From Palleronia pelagia (GTDB lineage Bacteria; Pseudomonadota; Alphaproteobacteria; Rhodobacterales; Rhodobacteraceae): 64,000 nucleotides of DNA. Position 1 is the first letter of the stretch. Each line of letters begins with the position of its first letter. The translations under genes and the position numbers were made by a program. The notes under the pieces were generated by a model, which searched no databases, was not told the origin of the DNA, and saw nothing but the letters and a program-made list of their open reading frames with translations. Shown piece after piece: positions 46,772 to 55,761 of the stretch. The DNA lies in contig NZ_FOCM01000007.1 of NCBI RefSeq assembly GCF_900110115.1, forward strand, positions 121,962 through 185,961, given 5' to 3'.

Positions 46772-47268
46772 ACAGCCGCGTTCTGGGCGGGCTCTGCGCG
46801 ATCGCGGCGTTCGGCCTCGATCAGGGTACCAAGGCGCTTGCGCTGAACACACCGGCGCTTGAGCGCGGCGTCGAGGTTCTACCCTTTCTCAATCTCGTGC
46901 GGGTTCTGAACGATGGAGTCAGCTTCGGTATGCTGGGCGGGATCGTGCCTTGGTGGGGTCTCATCGCGCTTGCTGGCGTGATCGTGGCATGGCTGCTGAT
47001 CTGGTTGTGGCGCGCGCCGGACAGGCTGACGGCTGCCGCTCTCGGTCTGATCATCGGCGGCGCGCTCGGCAATGTCCTCGACCGGCTGCGTTATCAGGCC
47101 GTCCCGGATTTTCTGGATTTCCATTACGGAACATACCACTGGCCGTCCTTCAATCTTGCGGATGTGGCGATTTTCTGCGGTGCGGCCCTGCTGTTCTGGG
47201 ACAGCTTCCGCTCGGCGCAGAACAAGCCCGAACGTAACCACCGAGAAGAAAACGTTACGGGGAAATAA
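46768..47268 (+). CDS. lspA: Lipoprotein signal peptidase II (transposon-borne)
   Basis: Aspartic membrane protease of 166 residues that cleaves prolipoprotein signal peptides. Four hydrophobic segments; catalytic aspartates in GNVLDRLRY and FNLADVAIF. The chromosome should have its own copy, so this is an accessory one. lspA next to CDF exporters is a recurrent arrangement in metal-resistance modules; the reason is not known. Overlaps the CDF gene and ends 3 nt before the P450 gene. Confidence 0.92.
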   Translation: MNSRVLGGLCAIAAFGLDQGTKALALNTPALERGVEVLPFLNLVRVLNDGVSFGMLGGIVPWWGLIALAGVIVAWLLIWLWRAPDRLTAAALGLIIGGALGNVLDRLRYQAVPDFLDFHYGTYHWPSFNLADVAIFCGAALLFWDSFRSAQNKPERNHREENVTGK

Positions 47269-47271
47269 TCG

Positions 47272-48519
47272 ATGTCCAGCATTCCATCCGCAAAGGGCAT
47301 CGACAGCACGCTTGCCCTGCTGCGCAACCCATATGAGTTCATTCCGGACACATGCCGCGATCTTGAGGGCGACCTGTTCGAGACCCGCATCCTCTTTCAA
47401 AAGACGATCTGCATGACTGGTGCCGCAGCTGCGGAGGTCTTCTATTCCGAGGATGGGCTCGTGCGCGCAGGCTCGATGCCGAAGCGTATCCAGAGAACCC
47501 TGCTCGGCGAAAAGGGCATCCAGGGGCTCGATGGCGAGGCCCACCGTCATCGGAAGCGGATGTTTATGTCACTCATGGCGTCGGAGCGGATCGAAGCTCT
47601 CGAAAACACGACGCGGGACCTGTTGGACCGCTACGCACGGGACTGGCAAGCGGCGGAGAAGGTCGTTCTCTACGACGAAGTGCGCGAAATCCTCACCAGA
47701 GCTGCCTGCGCCTGGTCGGGCGTGCCGCTTCCCGAAGCGGAGGTCGAGACGCGGACGGCGCAGATGACGGCGCTCTTCCAAGACGCCGGGGCGGTCGGCT
47801 GGAAGCACTGGGGTGCGCGTCTGGCGCGGCATCGCGCAGAGCGTTGGACAGCCGGGATTATTGAACGGCTGCGCGACGGAAGCCTTCAGACAGGACAGGA
47901 AAGCGCCGCCCATGTCGTCGCGACGTGGCGCGATCTGAATGGGGAGCTGCTGACCTCCAAGGTTGCCGCCGTGGAGCTTCTGAACGTAGTACGCCCGATC
48001 GTCGCCGTCTCTGCGTTCATCGCCCAGGCGGCGCATGCCCTGCATCGGCATCCCGAGTGGCGGCAAAAGCTGAAGGACGACGAGGGACAGCTCGAACCTT
48101 TCGTGCAAGAGGTCCGCCGTCTGTATCCGTTCTTTCCCGCGGTCGCGGCACGGGTGAAGAGTGATTTCGAGTGGCGCGGATATCGCTTTTCCAAAGGGTA
48201 CAGGGTTCTGCTCGACCTCTACGGCACAAATACCGACGCTCGCTCGTGGGACGCGCCGCAAGAGTTCCGGCCCGAGCGGTTTCACGATCGGGAGGTCACC
48301 CCCTACGACTTCATTCCGCAGGGCGGTGGTGATCAACACAGGAACCACCGTTGTCCGGGCGAGTGGATCGCGATCAGCCAGATGAAGGCGTTTTGCAGTT
48401 TCTTCGTGAACGCCATCGACTACGAAGTGCCAGATCAGGATCTGGATCTGGAAACCGAAGAACTGCCGCCCATGCCTAAATCCCGGTTCATCATGCGCAA
48501 CGTCAGGCGTCGGCAGTAG
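47272..48519 (+). CDS. CYP152-type fatty-acid peroxygenase (cytochrome P450)
   Basis: Soluble heme-thiolate enzyme of 415 residues using hydrogen peroxide to hydroxylate or decarboxylate fatty acids. Heme-ligand cysteine C361 in HRCPGEW, preceded by FIPQGGGDQHRNH as in the BS-beta/SP-alpha group. R241-P242 in VRPIVAVS match the arginine that binds the substrate carboxylate and replaces the acid-alcohol pair of ordinary P450s. Also KETxxR-equivalent QEVRRLYPFFP. No redox partner is needed. It lies 3 nt after lspA; its 3' end overlaps the convergent next gene by 17 nt. Confidence 0.93.
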   Translation: MSSIPSAKGIDSTLALLRNPYEFIPDTCRDLEGDLFETRILFQKTICMTGAAAAEVFYSEDGLVRAGSMPKRIQRTLLGEKGIQGLDGEAHRHRKRMFMSLMASERIEALENTTRDLLDRYARDWQAAEKVVLYDEVREILTRAACAWSGVPLPEAEVETRTAQMTALFQDAGAVGWKHWGARLARHRAERWTAGIIERLRDGSLQTGQESAAHVVATWRDLNGELLTSKVAAVELLNVVRPIVAVSAFIAQAAHALHRHPEWRQKLKDDEGQLEPFVQEVRRLYPFFPAVAARVKSDFEWRGYRFSKGYRVLLDLYGTNTDARSWDAPQEFRPERFHDREVTPYDFIPQGGGDQHRNHRCPGEWIAISQMKAFCSFFVNAIDYEVPDQDLDLETEELPPMPKSRFIMRNVRRRQ

Positions 48520-49162
48520 CGTCGGCCTCCTCCGGCTCGACCGACCGCGCATCCTTGGTGGCCTCAAACGCTTCCCACGCAACGTAGGGCACGATCAGAA
48601 GCGCCGCGACCGGGTCGGCCCACCACCAGCCCATCCATTGCGTCAGACCGATCCCGGCCAACACCACGATTGTCTGATACTGGCAGATCATGGTGTCCTT
48701 GGCATCGTACTTCAGGGCGGGCGCATCGAGCCGTTTGCCATAGCGATACTTGCCCCAGGCGAGGAACGGGTTGACCACGAGCGAAGCACCCAGAATCGCG
48801 ATACCCCACCAGTTGAAGCCCGGCGCCTTCTGCGAAATGAAGGCGGAGACCGCCTCGTAGAGGATCGCCGCGACGACGATCCAGAAGGCACAGGCAACCA
48901 CGTAGAGCGCGACCTTCTTGCGGTGCAGGACCGTGCGCTTGCCGGCACCGTCCTTCTCCCCCTTCAAGCGCCAGATCAGCGTCGCGGCTGAGGTGGCTTC
49001 GACCGTGCTGTCGAGACCCCAGCTTACCAGTGCCGCGCTGCCGGTCAGAAGTCCCACGGTGACGGATACGACGACCTCGATGATGTTGTAGACGAGGCTG
49101 GCGATCTCGACGCGGATGCCGCGCGTCAGATTGGCCTGCCGGTTATCTTTCTGACTACTCAT
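48503..49162 (-). CDS. CDF-like cation transporter, membrane domain only
   Basis: Protein of 219 residues with six hydrophobic segments. The CDF metal site appears as SWGLDSTVEATSAA and later YDAKDTMICQYQTIV (aspartate pair positions). No cytoplasmic C-terminal domain; a short acidic tail (EPEEADATADA) instead. Probably a second metal exporter or a regulatory partner of the HMA-CDF. ATG at 49162. First of the minus-strand cargo genes after a gap of about 110 bp from the methyltransferase. Confidence 0.85.
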   Translation of the reverse strand: MSSQKDNRQANLTRGIRVEIASLVYNIIEVVVSVTVGLLTGSAALVSWGLDSTVEATSAATLIWRLKGEKDGAGKRTVLHRKKVALYVVACAFWIVVAAILYEAVSAFISQKAPGFNWWGIAILGASLVVNPFLAWGKYRYGKRLDAPALKYDAKDTMICQYQTIVVLAGIGLTQWMGWWWADPVAALLIVPYVAWEAFEATKDARSVEPEEADATADA

Positions 49163-49274
49163 AATACCTCATAATGCGGAGCCTGCAGCAAAAGTTCGAG
49201 GCGGGAATTGATTGCCTTGCCATTAGTGTTGCGCCACGAATCGAAAGCCGATGTTGTTCTTTTTCCAAGCTTCC

Positions 49275-49889
49275 TTAGTAGAGGCGAGCTTGCCCCTCAT
49301 ACATGAATACGAATGGCCTCGGACCTGTCGCGTAGCCGGTGTAGAGCCGCTCGATCCGAAACCCGCTCTTCTCGACAAGGGCGTTCGTCGGGCGGTCAAG
49401 GTGACAGTTCCCGGCGCAACGCTTCCAGGCAGGCGTGAGCCAGCGCTGCCAGCGCCGGACACGGGCTTCCGGCGCCAAACCATGCTCGACGAAGCGGAAG
49501 ATGCCGTCCGGCTTGAGAACGCGCCGGATCTCGGCGAGCGCCTTCTCCGGCTCCGACACGCTGCAGAGCGCCCAGGTGGCGACGACGCAGTCGACGCTGC
49601 GATCCTCCAGCGGCAATGCTTCGGCCACGCCCTCGATCATCTCGGCCGCGGGCATCAGGCCATGGGAGGTTTGCGCGGCCCGAGAGAGGAGTTCGGGCGA
49701 CGGGTCAACACCGATGATCTGACGCACGGCCTCGGGGTAGAGCGCAAGGTTCAGGCCCGAGCCGATCCCGATCTCCAGCACACGTCCATGCAGCCCGGAG
49801 GCGGCGCGGCGCCGGTAGGGAAGAAGTTGATCCTGGCCCATCGCCAGATGCGTCAGCCGAGGGAGGATATGTTTCTCGTACAGTCGCAT
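49275..49889 (-). CDS. METTL7-like class I SAM methyltransferase
   Basis: Methyltransferase of 204 residues. SAM-binding motif I GRVLEIGIGSGLNLALYP (about residue 36), GVDPSPELLSRA, motif II DCVVATWALCSVSEPEKAL, then FVEHGLAPEARVRRWQ and CAGNCHLDR. The pattern is like the UbiE-like/METTL7 group, whose animal members methylate alkyl thiols. ATG 49889 lies 4 nt after the CcdA stop; a TTG 21 nt earlier is the alternative. With the redox genes beside it, a thiol or metal-thiol substrate is a reasonable guess only. Confidence 0.85.
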   Translation of the reverse strand: MRLYEKHILPRLTHLAMGQDQLLPYRRRAASGLHGRVLEIGIGSGLNLALYPEAVRQIIGVDPSPELLSRAAQTSHGLMPAAEMIEGVAEALPLEDRSVDCVVATWALCSVSEPEKALAEIRRVLKPDGIFRFVEHGLAPEARVRRWQRWLTPAWKRCAGNCHLDRPTNALVEKSGFRIERLYTGYATGPRPFVFMYEGQARLY

Positions 49890-49893
49890 CTGT

Positions 49894-50622
49894 TCACCCG
49901 ATCCGCGCAAGGACAGGGAAGGTGTCCAGCAGCCAGTAGGCCAGTGCGCTCAACCGCCCGGTCATCATCGCCAAACCCATCAGGATCATGACGCCGCCCG
50001 CAGCCTGATGCAGGCGGCGACCCCAACGACCGATGCCGCGCAGCCTGCCGGCAATACTGTCGGTGAACCCCGCGACGACCAGAAACGGGATCCCAAGGCC
50101 GGCCGAGTAGAAGGCAAGCAATGCGACGCCCTCGCCAATCGTCGCGCTTGTCGCGCTGGCGGTTAGGATGGCGCCGAGGATCGGCCCGATGCACGGTGTC
50201 CAGCCGAAACCGAAGGCGAGTCCGAGCACGTAGGAGGCGACCGGTTGCCCGCCCGGCAGGTCGAGATGAAAACGCAGGTCGCGCTCCATGGCCGACAGGC
50301 GCGCTGCGCCGATCATGAACAGACCGAACAGGATCACGATCGCGCCGCCGACGAGGTTGAGTTCGTAGCGCCACTGCAGCAGCGCCTGACCGAGCGCGGT
50401 GGCAGAGGCCCCAAGCGCGATAAATATCGTGGAGAAGCCAAGGACGAAACAGAAGCTGAGCCAGACGGCCCGCCCCTTCGAAGGCGCTGCACTGCCGGTG
50501 ACCGTACGTCCGGCAACGTAGGATACGTAGCCGGGCACGAGCGGCAGCACGCAGGGCGACAGAAAGGAAACGGCACCGGCCAGCAATGCCGCCATTAGTC
50601 CAAGAGCGGAAAGTTCAATCAA
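49894..50622 (-). CDS. ccdA: CcdA-type thiol-disulfide membrane transporter
   Basis: Six-helix membrane protein of 242 residues moving reducing equivalents from cytoplasmic thioredoxin to periplasmic partners. Redox cysteines in FLSPCVLPL (helix 1) and FGWTPCIGP (helix 4). Start TTG 50622 has GGAG 8 nt upstream; GTG 50628 is closer to the same site and ATG-only readings are worse. It follows the TlpA-like gene, its likely partner. Confidence 0.88.
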   Translation of the reverse strand: MIELSALGLMAALLAGAVSFLSPCVLPLVPGYVSYVAGRTVTGSAAPSKGRAVWLSFCFVLGFSTIFIALGASATALGQALLQWRYELNLVGGAIVILFGLFMIGAARLSAMERDLRFHLDLPGGQPVASYVLGLAFGFGWTPCIGPILGAILTASATSATIGEGVALLAFYSAGLGIPFLVVAGFTDSIAGRLRGIGRWGRRLHQAAGGVMILMGLAMMTGRLSALAYWLLDTFPVLARIG

Positions 50623-50710
50623 ATCCACATCTCCAAACTGATCGGTAGACCGCCACCACGTGTGCGCACGGAGCGGAACGGCTGGCGCGGTCGTCGTGCT
50701 TTTCCATGTC

Positions 50711-51232
50711 CTATTGCTTACGTTCGTCAATAAGAGCGCTTATCTGCGCAACGGCTTCGGGGCTGTTCCATTCGGCCGGGCCTGCGAGGCGCCCGCGCTC
50801 GCGCCCAATGCGGTCGATCAGAATCGTTGTCGGCAGGCCCACCACGGCCAAGGCCAGCATCGCGCGCGTATCCTCCGCGATATAGAGATCGAGGTTGCGA
50901 ATGCCGGTCTCTCGGTAGAAGCGGCGCACAGGTTCGAGACCGGCCCGATCGATCGACAGCGGCAGAACATGAAAATCCGATCCGCCGAGGCGCGCTTGCA
51001 GCGCGTCGAGCGTCGGCATCTCCTCGCGACAAGGCGGGCACCAGGTCGCCCAAATGTTCAGAAGCACGACACGTCCCTCGAAGTCCGCCAGCGTCAGATT
51101 CCGTCCATCTCCATCCACGAAAGGCGGCGACAGGAGATCACGCGGAGTCCCGTGATTAGGGATCGGTGGTCGGGCGGAGGCAGGGCTTGCCGCAAGCGCC
51201 AAGACTCCGGCAAGGACGTCACGTCGCCTCAC
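50711..51232 (-). CDS. TlpA-like periplasmic thiol-disulfide reductase
   Basis: Exported thioredoxin-fold protein of 173 residues. The signal (MRRRDVLAGVLALAASPASA) resembles a Tat-type leader, and the active site is WATWCPPCREE (about residue 65) with a cis-proline in GLPTTILID. GTG start 51232 overlaps the DsbE stop by 4 nt. Reduced by CcdA, it would hold periplasmic thiols or c-type apocytochromes reduced. Confidence 0.9.
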   Translation of the reverse strand: MRRRDVLAGVLALAASPASARPPIPNHGTPRDLLSPPFVDGDGRNLTLADFEGRVVLLNIWATWCPPCREEMPTLDALQARLGGSDFHVLPLSIDRAGLEPVRRFYRETGIRNLDLYIAEDTRAMLALAVVGLPTTILIDRIGRERGRLAGPAEWNSPEAVAQISALIDERKQ

Positions 51233-51807
51233 GGGTCGCTCTCAGCCTGCAACCGGCGCACGACCGGCAGAATGTCCTCCTCAAGCGAGGCCTGATCAAA
51301 GGGGCCGACATGCTTGTATGCAATGCGCCCCTCGGCGTCGATTATGTATGTTTCCGGCACTCCATAGACGCCCCAGTCTATCGCAACGCGGCCTGATCGG
51401 TCCGCGCCGATGCGGGTGAAGGGATCGCCGAGCTCTTCGAGGAAACCCAGCGCCTCCTCGGCATTGTCCTTGTAGTTGATACCGTAGATCGGAACGGTGC
51501 CCGCTTCGGCAAGATCGACGAGAAGCGGGTTCTCCGTGCGGCAGGGGACGCACCACGACGCCCAGACGTTGACGAGAGAAACCTGGTCTAGCAGGTTCGC
51601 CGAGGCTAGGCCGTCCTGCCGCCCTTCGATGGGCGGGAGCGCGAATTCCGGGATTGGTCTTCCGATCAGCGTCGAGGGCAACCGGTCGTCGTTGTTCCAG
51701 AGGCCCCAGTAGAAGACTACGCCCAGCAACCCAAACAGAAGAATAGGCAAAATCATGAGCGGCCGTCCGCTCCGGCGCCGCTGTTCTTGGTTATCCTTCG
51801 AACTCAT
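51229..51807 (-). CDS. dsbE: DsbE/CcmG-family thiol:disulfide protein
   Basis: Membrane-anchored thioredoxin-fold protein of 192 residues. One N-terminal helix (PLMILPILLFGLLGVVFYW), then GRPIPEFALPPIEG, active site WASWCVPCRTE (about 87) and GVYGVPETYIIDAEGRI with the cis-proline. Typical of cytochrome c maturation, yet no other ccm gene is present, so it works with the transposon-borne CcdA and TlpA or with host systems. ATG at 51807. Confidence 0.92.
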   Translation of the reverse strand: MSSKDNQEQRRRSGRPLMILPILLFGLLGVVFYWGLWNNDDRLPSTLIGRPIPEFALPPIEGRQDGLASANLLDQVSLVNVWASWCVPCRTENPLLVDLAEAGTVPIYGINYKDNAEEALGFLEELGDPFTRIGADRSGRVAIDWGVYGVPETYIIDAEGRIAYKHVGPFDQASLEEDILPVVRRLQAESDP

Positions 51808-52037
51808 AGCCTGCCATCAATGCTTGGAAGGAATAAGGTATCAGCAACCGCTGATATGAAGCAAACCGTCGCCGATCACAATGCCGAACGATGGGGGAGG
51901 CTTGGCCGCGGCTTCGCAGACCCGAGCCATACTTACTGTCTAGATTCTTAAGAAATCAGCGAAAGGTCGGTATCTGAAGAGGCCGTTGAATTCAGACCTC
52001 TGAACGGCCCCTTCGTCCCGCATAGCAGCCAGCGGAC

Positions 52038-52610
52038 CTAATCCGGGTCTGCGTCCGCTTTGGCACTTCCTGTATCCAGCGCTCTATATACGGTCATGCG
52101 CGAAACCCCCAGGTCTCGGGCAATCTGGGCTTTGGATGTGCCCGCTGCAGCCAGTCTCTGAATTTCAGCGTCATCGACCTTCTTCTGCCGCCCCTTGTAG
52201 ATCCCCTTGCCCTTTGCGGCGTTGATCCCTGCGCGTTGGCGGTCGCGAATGAACTTCAGCTCCATGTCAGCGACCATGCCGAGGACAGTGATCACCATGC
52301 GCCCCATGTCGCCGGCCGTCGTCACCTCGGGTTCAAGGATACGCAACGACGCGCCCTTCGCATCCAACTCATGCACCAGATTCAGAACGTCTCGGGTTGA
52401 CCGCCCAAGGCGGTCGAGGCGATGCACGACCAGCTCGTCACCTGCACGCAAAAACTCCAGGACGGTTGCCAGTTCGGTGCGACCGTCACGGGATGCTCCA
52501 GAGCCGGTTTCGGCGCGGACAATTTCACAGCCTGCCGCCTTCAGTTTGGCTTTCTGGATTTCGAGATCCTGACTTGTTGAGCTGACGCGGGCGTAACCGA
52601 TCTTGGGCAT
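52038..52610 (-). CDS. tniR: TniR serine resolvase of the Tn402-type element
   Basis: Small serine recombinase of 190 residues. Catalytic S10 in GYARVSSTS, R/D-rich active site VVHRLDRLGRSTRD (about 60-75), and the C-terminal HTH AQIARDLGVSRMTVYRAL. It resolves cointegrates made by TniA/TniB at the res region just upstream. ATG 52610 faces the res repeats. Position matches tniR of Tn402/Tn5053. Confidence 0.93.
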   Translation of the reverse strand: MPKIGYARVSSTSQDLEIQKAKLKAAGCEIVRAETGSGASRDGRTELATVLEFLRAGDELVVHRLDRLGRSTRDVLNLVHELDAKGASLRILEPEVTTAGDMGRMVITVLGMVADMELKFIRDRQRAGINAAKGKGIYKGRQKKVDDAEIQRLAAAGTSKAQIARDLGVSRMTVYRALDTGSAKADADPD

Positions 52611-52617
52611 GTAGAAA

Positions 52618-52697
52618 TGTCACTTTAGGGTGGCTATATTCCTGATACTGTCACAATGCCTGTTGCGCCACTCATTTGTGACATTTTCTGCTGTCAC
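52618..52697. promoter_or_regulatory. Candidate res site of the transposon
   Basis: The 119-bp gap between tniR and tniQ has four copies of TGTCAC or its complement: 52618-52623, 52649-52654, 52678-52683 (inverted) and 52692-52697. This repeat arrangement right in front of the resolvase gene fits a res site with several TniR-binding subsites. Confidence 0.7.
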
Positions 52698-52729
52698 ATT
52701 CATGCGTCCCTCACGGGTGTGCCCAAATG

Positions 52730-53077
52730 TTACGATTTTGGCGGGAAAGCCCACTCATATCTTTGTCGGCCCTCGGGCGTGGCTATCCATGCTTCGAGTT
52801 CCGCGTATAGGCGTGCGACATTGCGGCGACGGCGCGCCTCGAAACCGCGCAATTCATCGATTGGAATACCAAGCCCGACAGCGAGGCGCTCCAAGACATC
52901 CTCTGTGGGTTGCGTGAAGGAGCGGGCCTCTTCATCCGCATGCGCAATCTTGAGAGCATGATAGCAGAAGCTTTCGAAGGTGACGCCATAGAGACGGGCT
53001 AGGCTTTGCACATATTGCCGTAAAGTCTCGATCTCCTTGGGGGGCGGGTGCAGCGGCCATGCGGGTTCCCCCGTCAT
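52730..53077 (-). CDS. tniQ: Short TniQ-like protein
   Basis: Protein of 115 residues with an N-terminal TniQ-like pattern (WPLHPPPKEIETLRQYVQSL, ARLYGVTFESFC and VLERLAVGLGIPIDELRGF). TniQ of Tn5053 is about 400 residues and holds zinc-binding repeats that are not present here. ATG overlaps the tniB stop (ATGA) and the gene sits between tniB and tniR, the normal place. Either a naturally short form or a truncation. It may guide target choice. Confidence 0.65.
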   Translation of the reverse strand: MTGEPAWPLHPPPKEIETLRQYVQSLARLYGVTFESFCYHALKIAHADEEARSFTQPTEDVLERLAVGLGIPIDELRGFEARRRRNVARLYAELEAWIATPEGRQRYEWAFPPKS

Positions 53078-53970
53078 GCCCGAAGTTCCCGTTCCATCAT
53101 CTGCCGCCGGTAGGAGGGTGCCTGGAAAGGGCAGCCCAGCAGGTCTTCTCTCTCGATGCGTTCCCGTCCTTCCGTCAGGGCATGCGCTGCTGCGCTCGAA
53201 AGAAGCTGGTGCATTTCTCCGATCAGGCCCTCCGAGCGCTCCACAATCACCTTGCGCAACGCAGGCAGACCGAGACCGGACCGCCCGCGCAGGGGGATCA
53301 CTGTCTCGAAGCTGGCCAGCAGCCGCCCGGTCTCGGCATCGTCACCCCACATCGATAGCAAAAAGGGCTGGAAGCGGTTTTCGAGTTGGTCGTCCAACCG
53401 GAGAGCCAGCCATGCATCCTTGGTCCCAAGCGCGACAATCGGGATACGCAGCTCGTTGCCCAGATACCGGATGAGCCCCAAAATTTCGCGCTGCCGCGAT
53501 GATGGGCCGCAAAGCAGGTTGTGCAACTCGTCAATGACGAGCAGCCGCACCCCGCATGCCCGCATGAGATTCAGTGTCAGTGCATTGCGCCGGTCGGTCT
53601 TTCGGATGTTCCCGAGAGGTGATCCCAATGCGTCAAGCAACTGTGCGTAGAAACGGGGCGCGGTCACGTCCGGCATCATCTGGACCGACAGGACCGGAAA
53701 GATATGTCGGTCCCTTTCTTCCGAACTTCTTCGGGGGTGCTGGCGCTGGAATTTCTCGGCGATGGTCGATTTGCCGTTGTTGCTCGGCCCGACAACCAGC
53801 ATGTTCTGCGGTCGAACACGGCCGGGTTGCGTCGCCAACAGCATGTCCATGCGTTTCAGGGCATCCTGCGCGCGGGAATAGCCGATCCAGCGGTCGGTTG
53901 CGAAACAATCGAGCCGTTCGATAGCAGGCTTTTCCGCGATGCGTCGGGCTTCGGGTCGAAGATGGTCCAT
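53074..53970 (-). CDS. tniB: TniB AAA+ ATPase
   Basis: ATP-dependent target-selection protein of 298 residues. Walker A GPSNNGKST at residues 61-69, Walker B LLVIDELHN at 143-151, then sensor segment IVALGTKDAWLAL and a C-terminal helical lid ending in a basic tail. It activates TniA at targets, like TnsC/MuB. ATG 53970 preferred; GTG 53982 overlaps tniA by 7 nt. Confidence 0.92.
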   Translation of the reverse strand: MDHLRPEARRIAEKPAIERLDCFATDRWIGYSRAQDALKRMDMLLATQPGRVRPQNMLVVGPSNNGKSTIAEKFQRQHPRRSSEERDRHIFPVLSVQMMPDVTAPRFYAQLLDALGSPLGNIRKTDRRNALTLNLMRACGVRLLVIDELHNLLCGPSSRQREILGLIRYLGNELRIPIVALGTKDAWLALRLDDQLENRFQPFLLSMWGDDAETGRLLASFETVIPLRGRSGLGLPALRKVIVERSEGLIGEMHQLLSSAAAHALTEGRERIEREDLLGCPFQAPSYRRQMMERELRA

Positions 53971-53975
53971 CTGCC

Positions 53976-55637
53976 CTACCACTCTTCAATGTCGGTGAAT
54001 GGTTGCGGTGGAGCGTCCGGTTGATCTTGCGCGAGCTCGCCCAGGCCGAGAGCCTCCGGTTGCTTCGCCAAAGGAGATTGTCGATCCAGCACCGGTCGCG
54101 ACCGACGGCGGCGGGCACCCTTGGAGAGCCGGGCCGCGTTGCGCTCGATCTCCTGCATTTCCGCGAAGGCGGTGAAAATGCTGTCCTCGTCCACGGTCGC
54201 CGCATTGCGTTCTTGGGCACGTCGTCGCGCTGCCCGATGTTCCCAGAGCGTGATCGACGGTCGGGAGAGTGTGCGATACGGCACTTCGAGCCAGGAACCG
54301 TCGAAAGGGTCGAGAACATAAACACGCGAAAGGTCTCGTGGGTCGCGGCGCAGGATCAGATGTCCCTCCGTCCGGACGTCGCGCGAGACGATCCACGGTT
54401 TCAGGGCGTTCGAGAAATAGCGAATATGATCTACGGTGAATCCGTCGCGTTGCAACGTTCTACGCAGAACCGGAAGGAAGTCGATCAGATAGCTGCGCAT
54501 GTCACGCGGGATAGCGATGCTGCCGCCAGATCGGCTCAAGGATACGAGACCTTCCTTCAGCCGGGCAAGAGGTGTGGCCCCGTCCAACCCACGATGCCCG
54601 GACAGGTGATAATCCTTGCAAATCGCAACCGTCAGCCAGCGTTCCAGTTCTTCAAGGGTCAGGCAGGCCTGTCTTTCGCTGTCGTATGCGCCGCGCTGCG
54701 CCGTGTTGGAAAATGTCGTGCCCGGCAACTTGTGAATGCGCCGCATGAGGGTGCCGATCACACGCTCTACAATGCCACCGAACTGAGGTTGCCCCGGCGG
54801 TCGCCATTCGATCTCGATATTATGTTGCGCGCACCCGCGCTCGAAAGCCTGCGAGTGGAACTCGCCGGCATTGTCTACGCCGATCTTCTTTGGCTTTCCC
54901 GCAATCGGCCACTCCACATCCGTAACGCCGCGCGCTGTCATCCAGGTTTTCTTATCGTCAGCGACGTGGGCGAGGCACAGGCCGACGCTCGCGGCGGAAG
55001 GGGGATCAAGGCTAAGATGGAAGCCCGCGATCATCCGGCTCATCACGTCAATCGCAACCGTCAGATATGGCCGCCCGATTGGCAGACGCTCGAACGGATC
55101 GACCAAAATGACATCGACCGGCGTGTGATCGATTTGCACGACGTCGAGCGGGTATTTCGGGATCGGGGTCGCGCCGAGGATCGGCTTTGTGTCCGGATCA
55201 TCTTCGCGAAGCCGTGACGCGACACCCTTGTCGATCAGGTTAACCCGTCGCCTGATCGTGGCTTCGCTAGGAGACGAAATCCCCGCCTTGCGGCACTCGA
55301 CCTGAACCGCCCTCACGATTTCCGAGGGGCGCGCCTTCTGCCGTTTGAGATAGTGGCCTTCGATGACATGACCGATGATCGCTTCCCGATCCCCCGCGAT
55401 CCGCGTCTTGCGCGGAGCACCGCGGCCATCGCGCGGCAAGAGCGCGGTGACCGCGCCGTTTTCTTCACGGAGCCGGCGGATCAGCCTGTAGGCCCAACGT
55501 TCGGAAATTTTCAGATCAATCGCTGCAGCGCGGACAAGATGCGCTGGTGCTTCATGGAGCGCGGCAAGTGGTCGAAGCAAGGCCGCCCGTTCCTCGGCCT
55601 TCTGCCACACGCCTTTCGGAACGGATTCCAGGTCCAT
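53976..55637 (-). CDS. tniA: TniA DDE transposase (Mu/TnsB-like)
   Basis: Transposase of 553 residues, the length expected for Tn402-type TniA. N-terminal DNA-binding helices, then RNase H-fold catalytic domain with D170 (VVQIDHTPVDV), D255 (GVDNAGEFHS) and E291 (GGIVERVIGTL), followed by the Mu-type beta barrel and a basic tail. All catalytic residues are present. ATG 55637 has GGAGGCAGG upstream. It reads away from the right end and leads the tniA-tniB-tniQ-tniR run. Confidence 0.95.
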   Translation of the reverse strand: MDLESVPKGVWQKAEERAALLRPLAALHEAPAHLVRAAAIDLKISERWAYRLIRRLREENGAVTALLPRDGRGAPRKTRIAGDREAIIGHVIEGHYLKRQKARPSEIVRAVQVECRKAGISSPSEATIRRRVNLIDKGVASRLREDDPDTKPILGATPIPKYPLDVVQIDHTPVDVILVDPFERLPIGRPYLTVAIDVMSRMIAGFHLSLDPPSAASVGLCLAHVADDKKTWMTARGVTDVEWPIAGKPKKIGVDNAGEFHSQAFERGCAQHNIEIEWRPPGQPQFGGIVERVIGTLMRRIHKLPGTTFSNTAQRGAYDSERQACLTLEELERWLTVAICKDYHLSGHRGLDGATPLARLKEGLVSLSRSGGSIAIPRDMRSYLIDFLPVLRRTLQRDGFTVDHIRYFSNALKPWIVSRDVRTEGHLILRRDPRDLSRVYVLDPFDGSWLEVPYRTLSRPSITLWEHRAARRRAQERNAATVDEDSIFTAFAEMQEIERNAARLSKGARRRRSRPVLDRQSPLAKQPEALGLGELAQDQPDAPPQPFTDIEEW

Positions 55638-55761
55638 GACCGATCCTGCCTCCTGCAACGCGCTGAACCGGTGTCTGACGGTTTTGCAACGCACCGAACT
55701 GTTTGGCGATCAGTATTGAAGTCTTTTGTGACAAGCGCGTGTCAATGAAAACAATGGCCAG

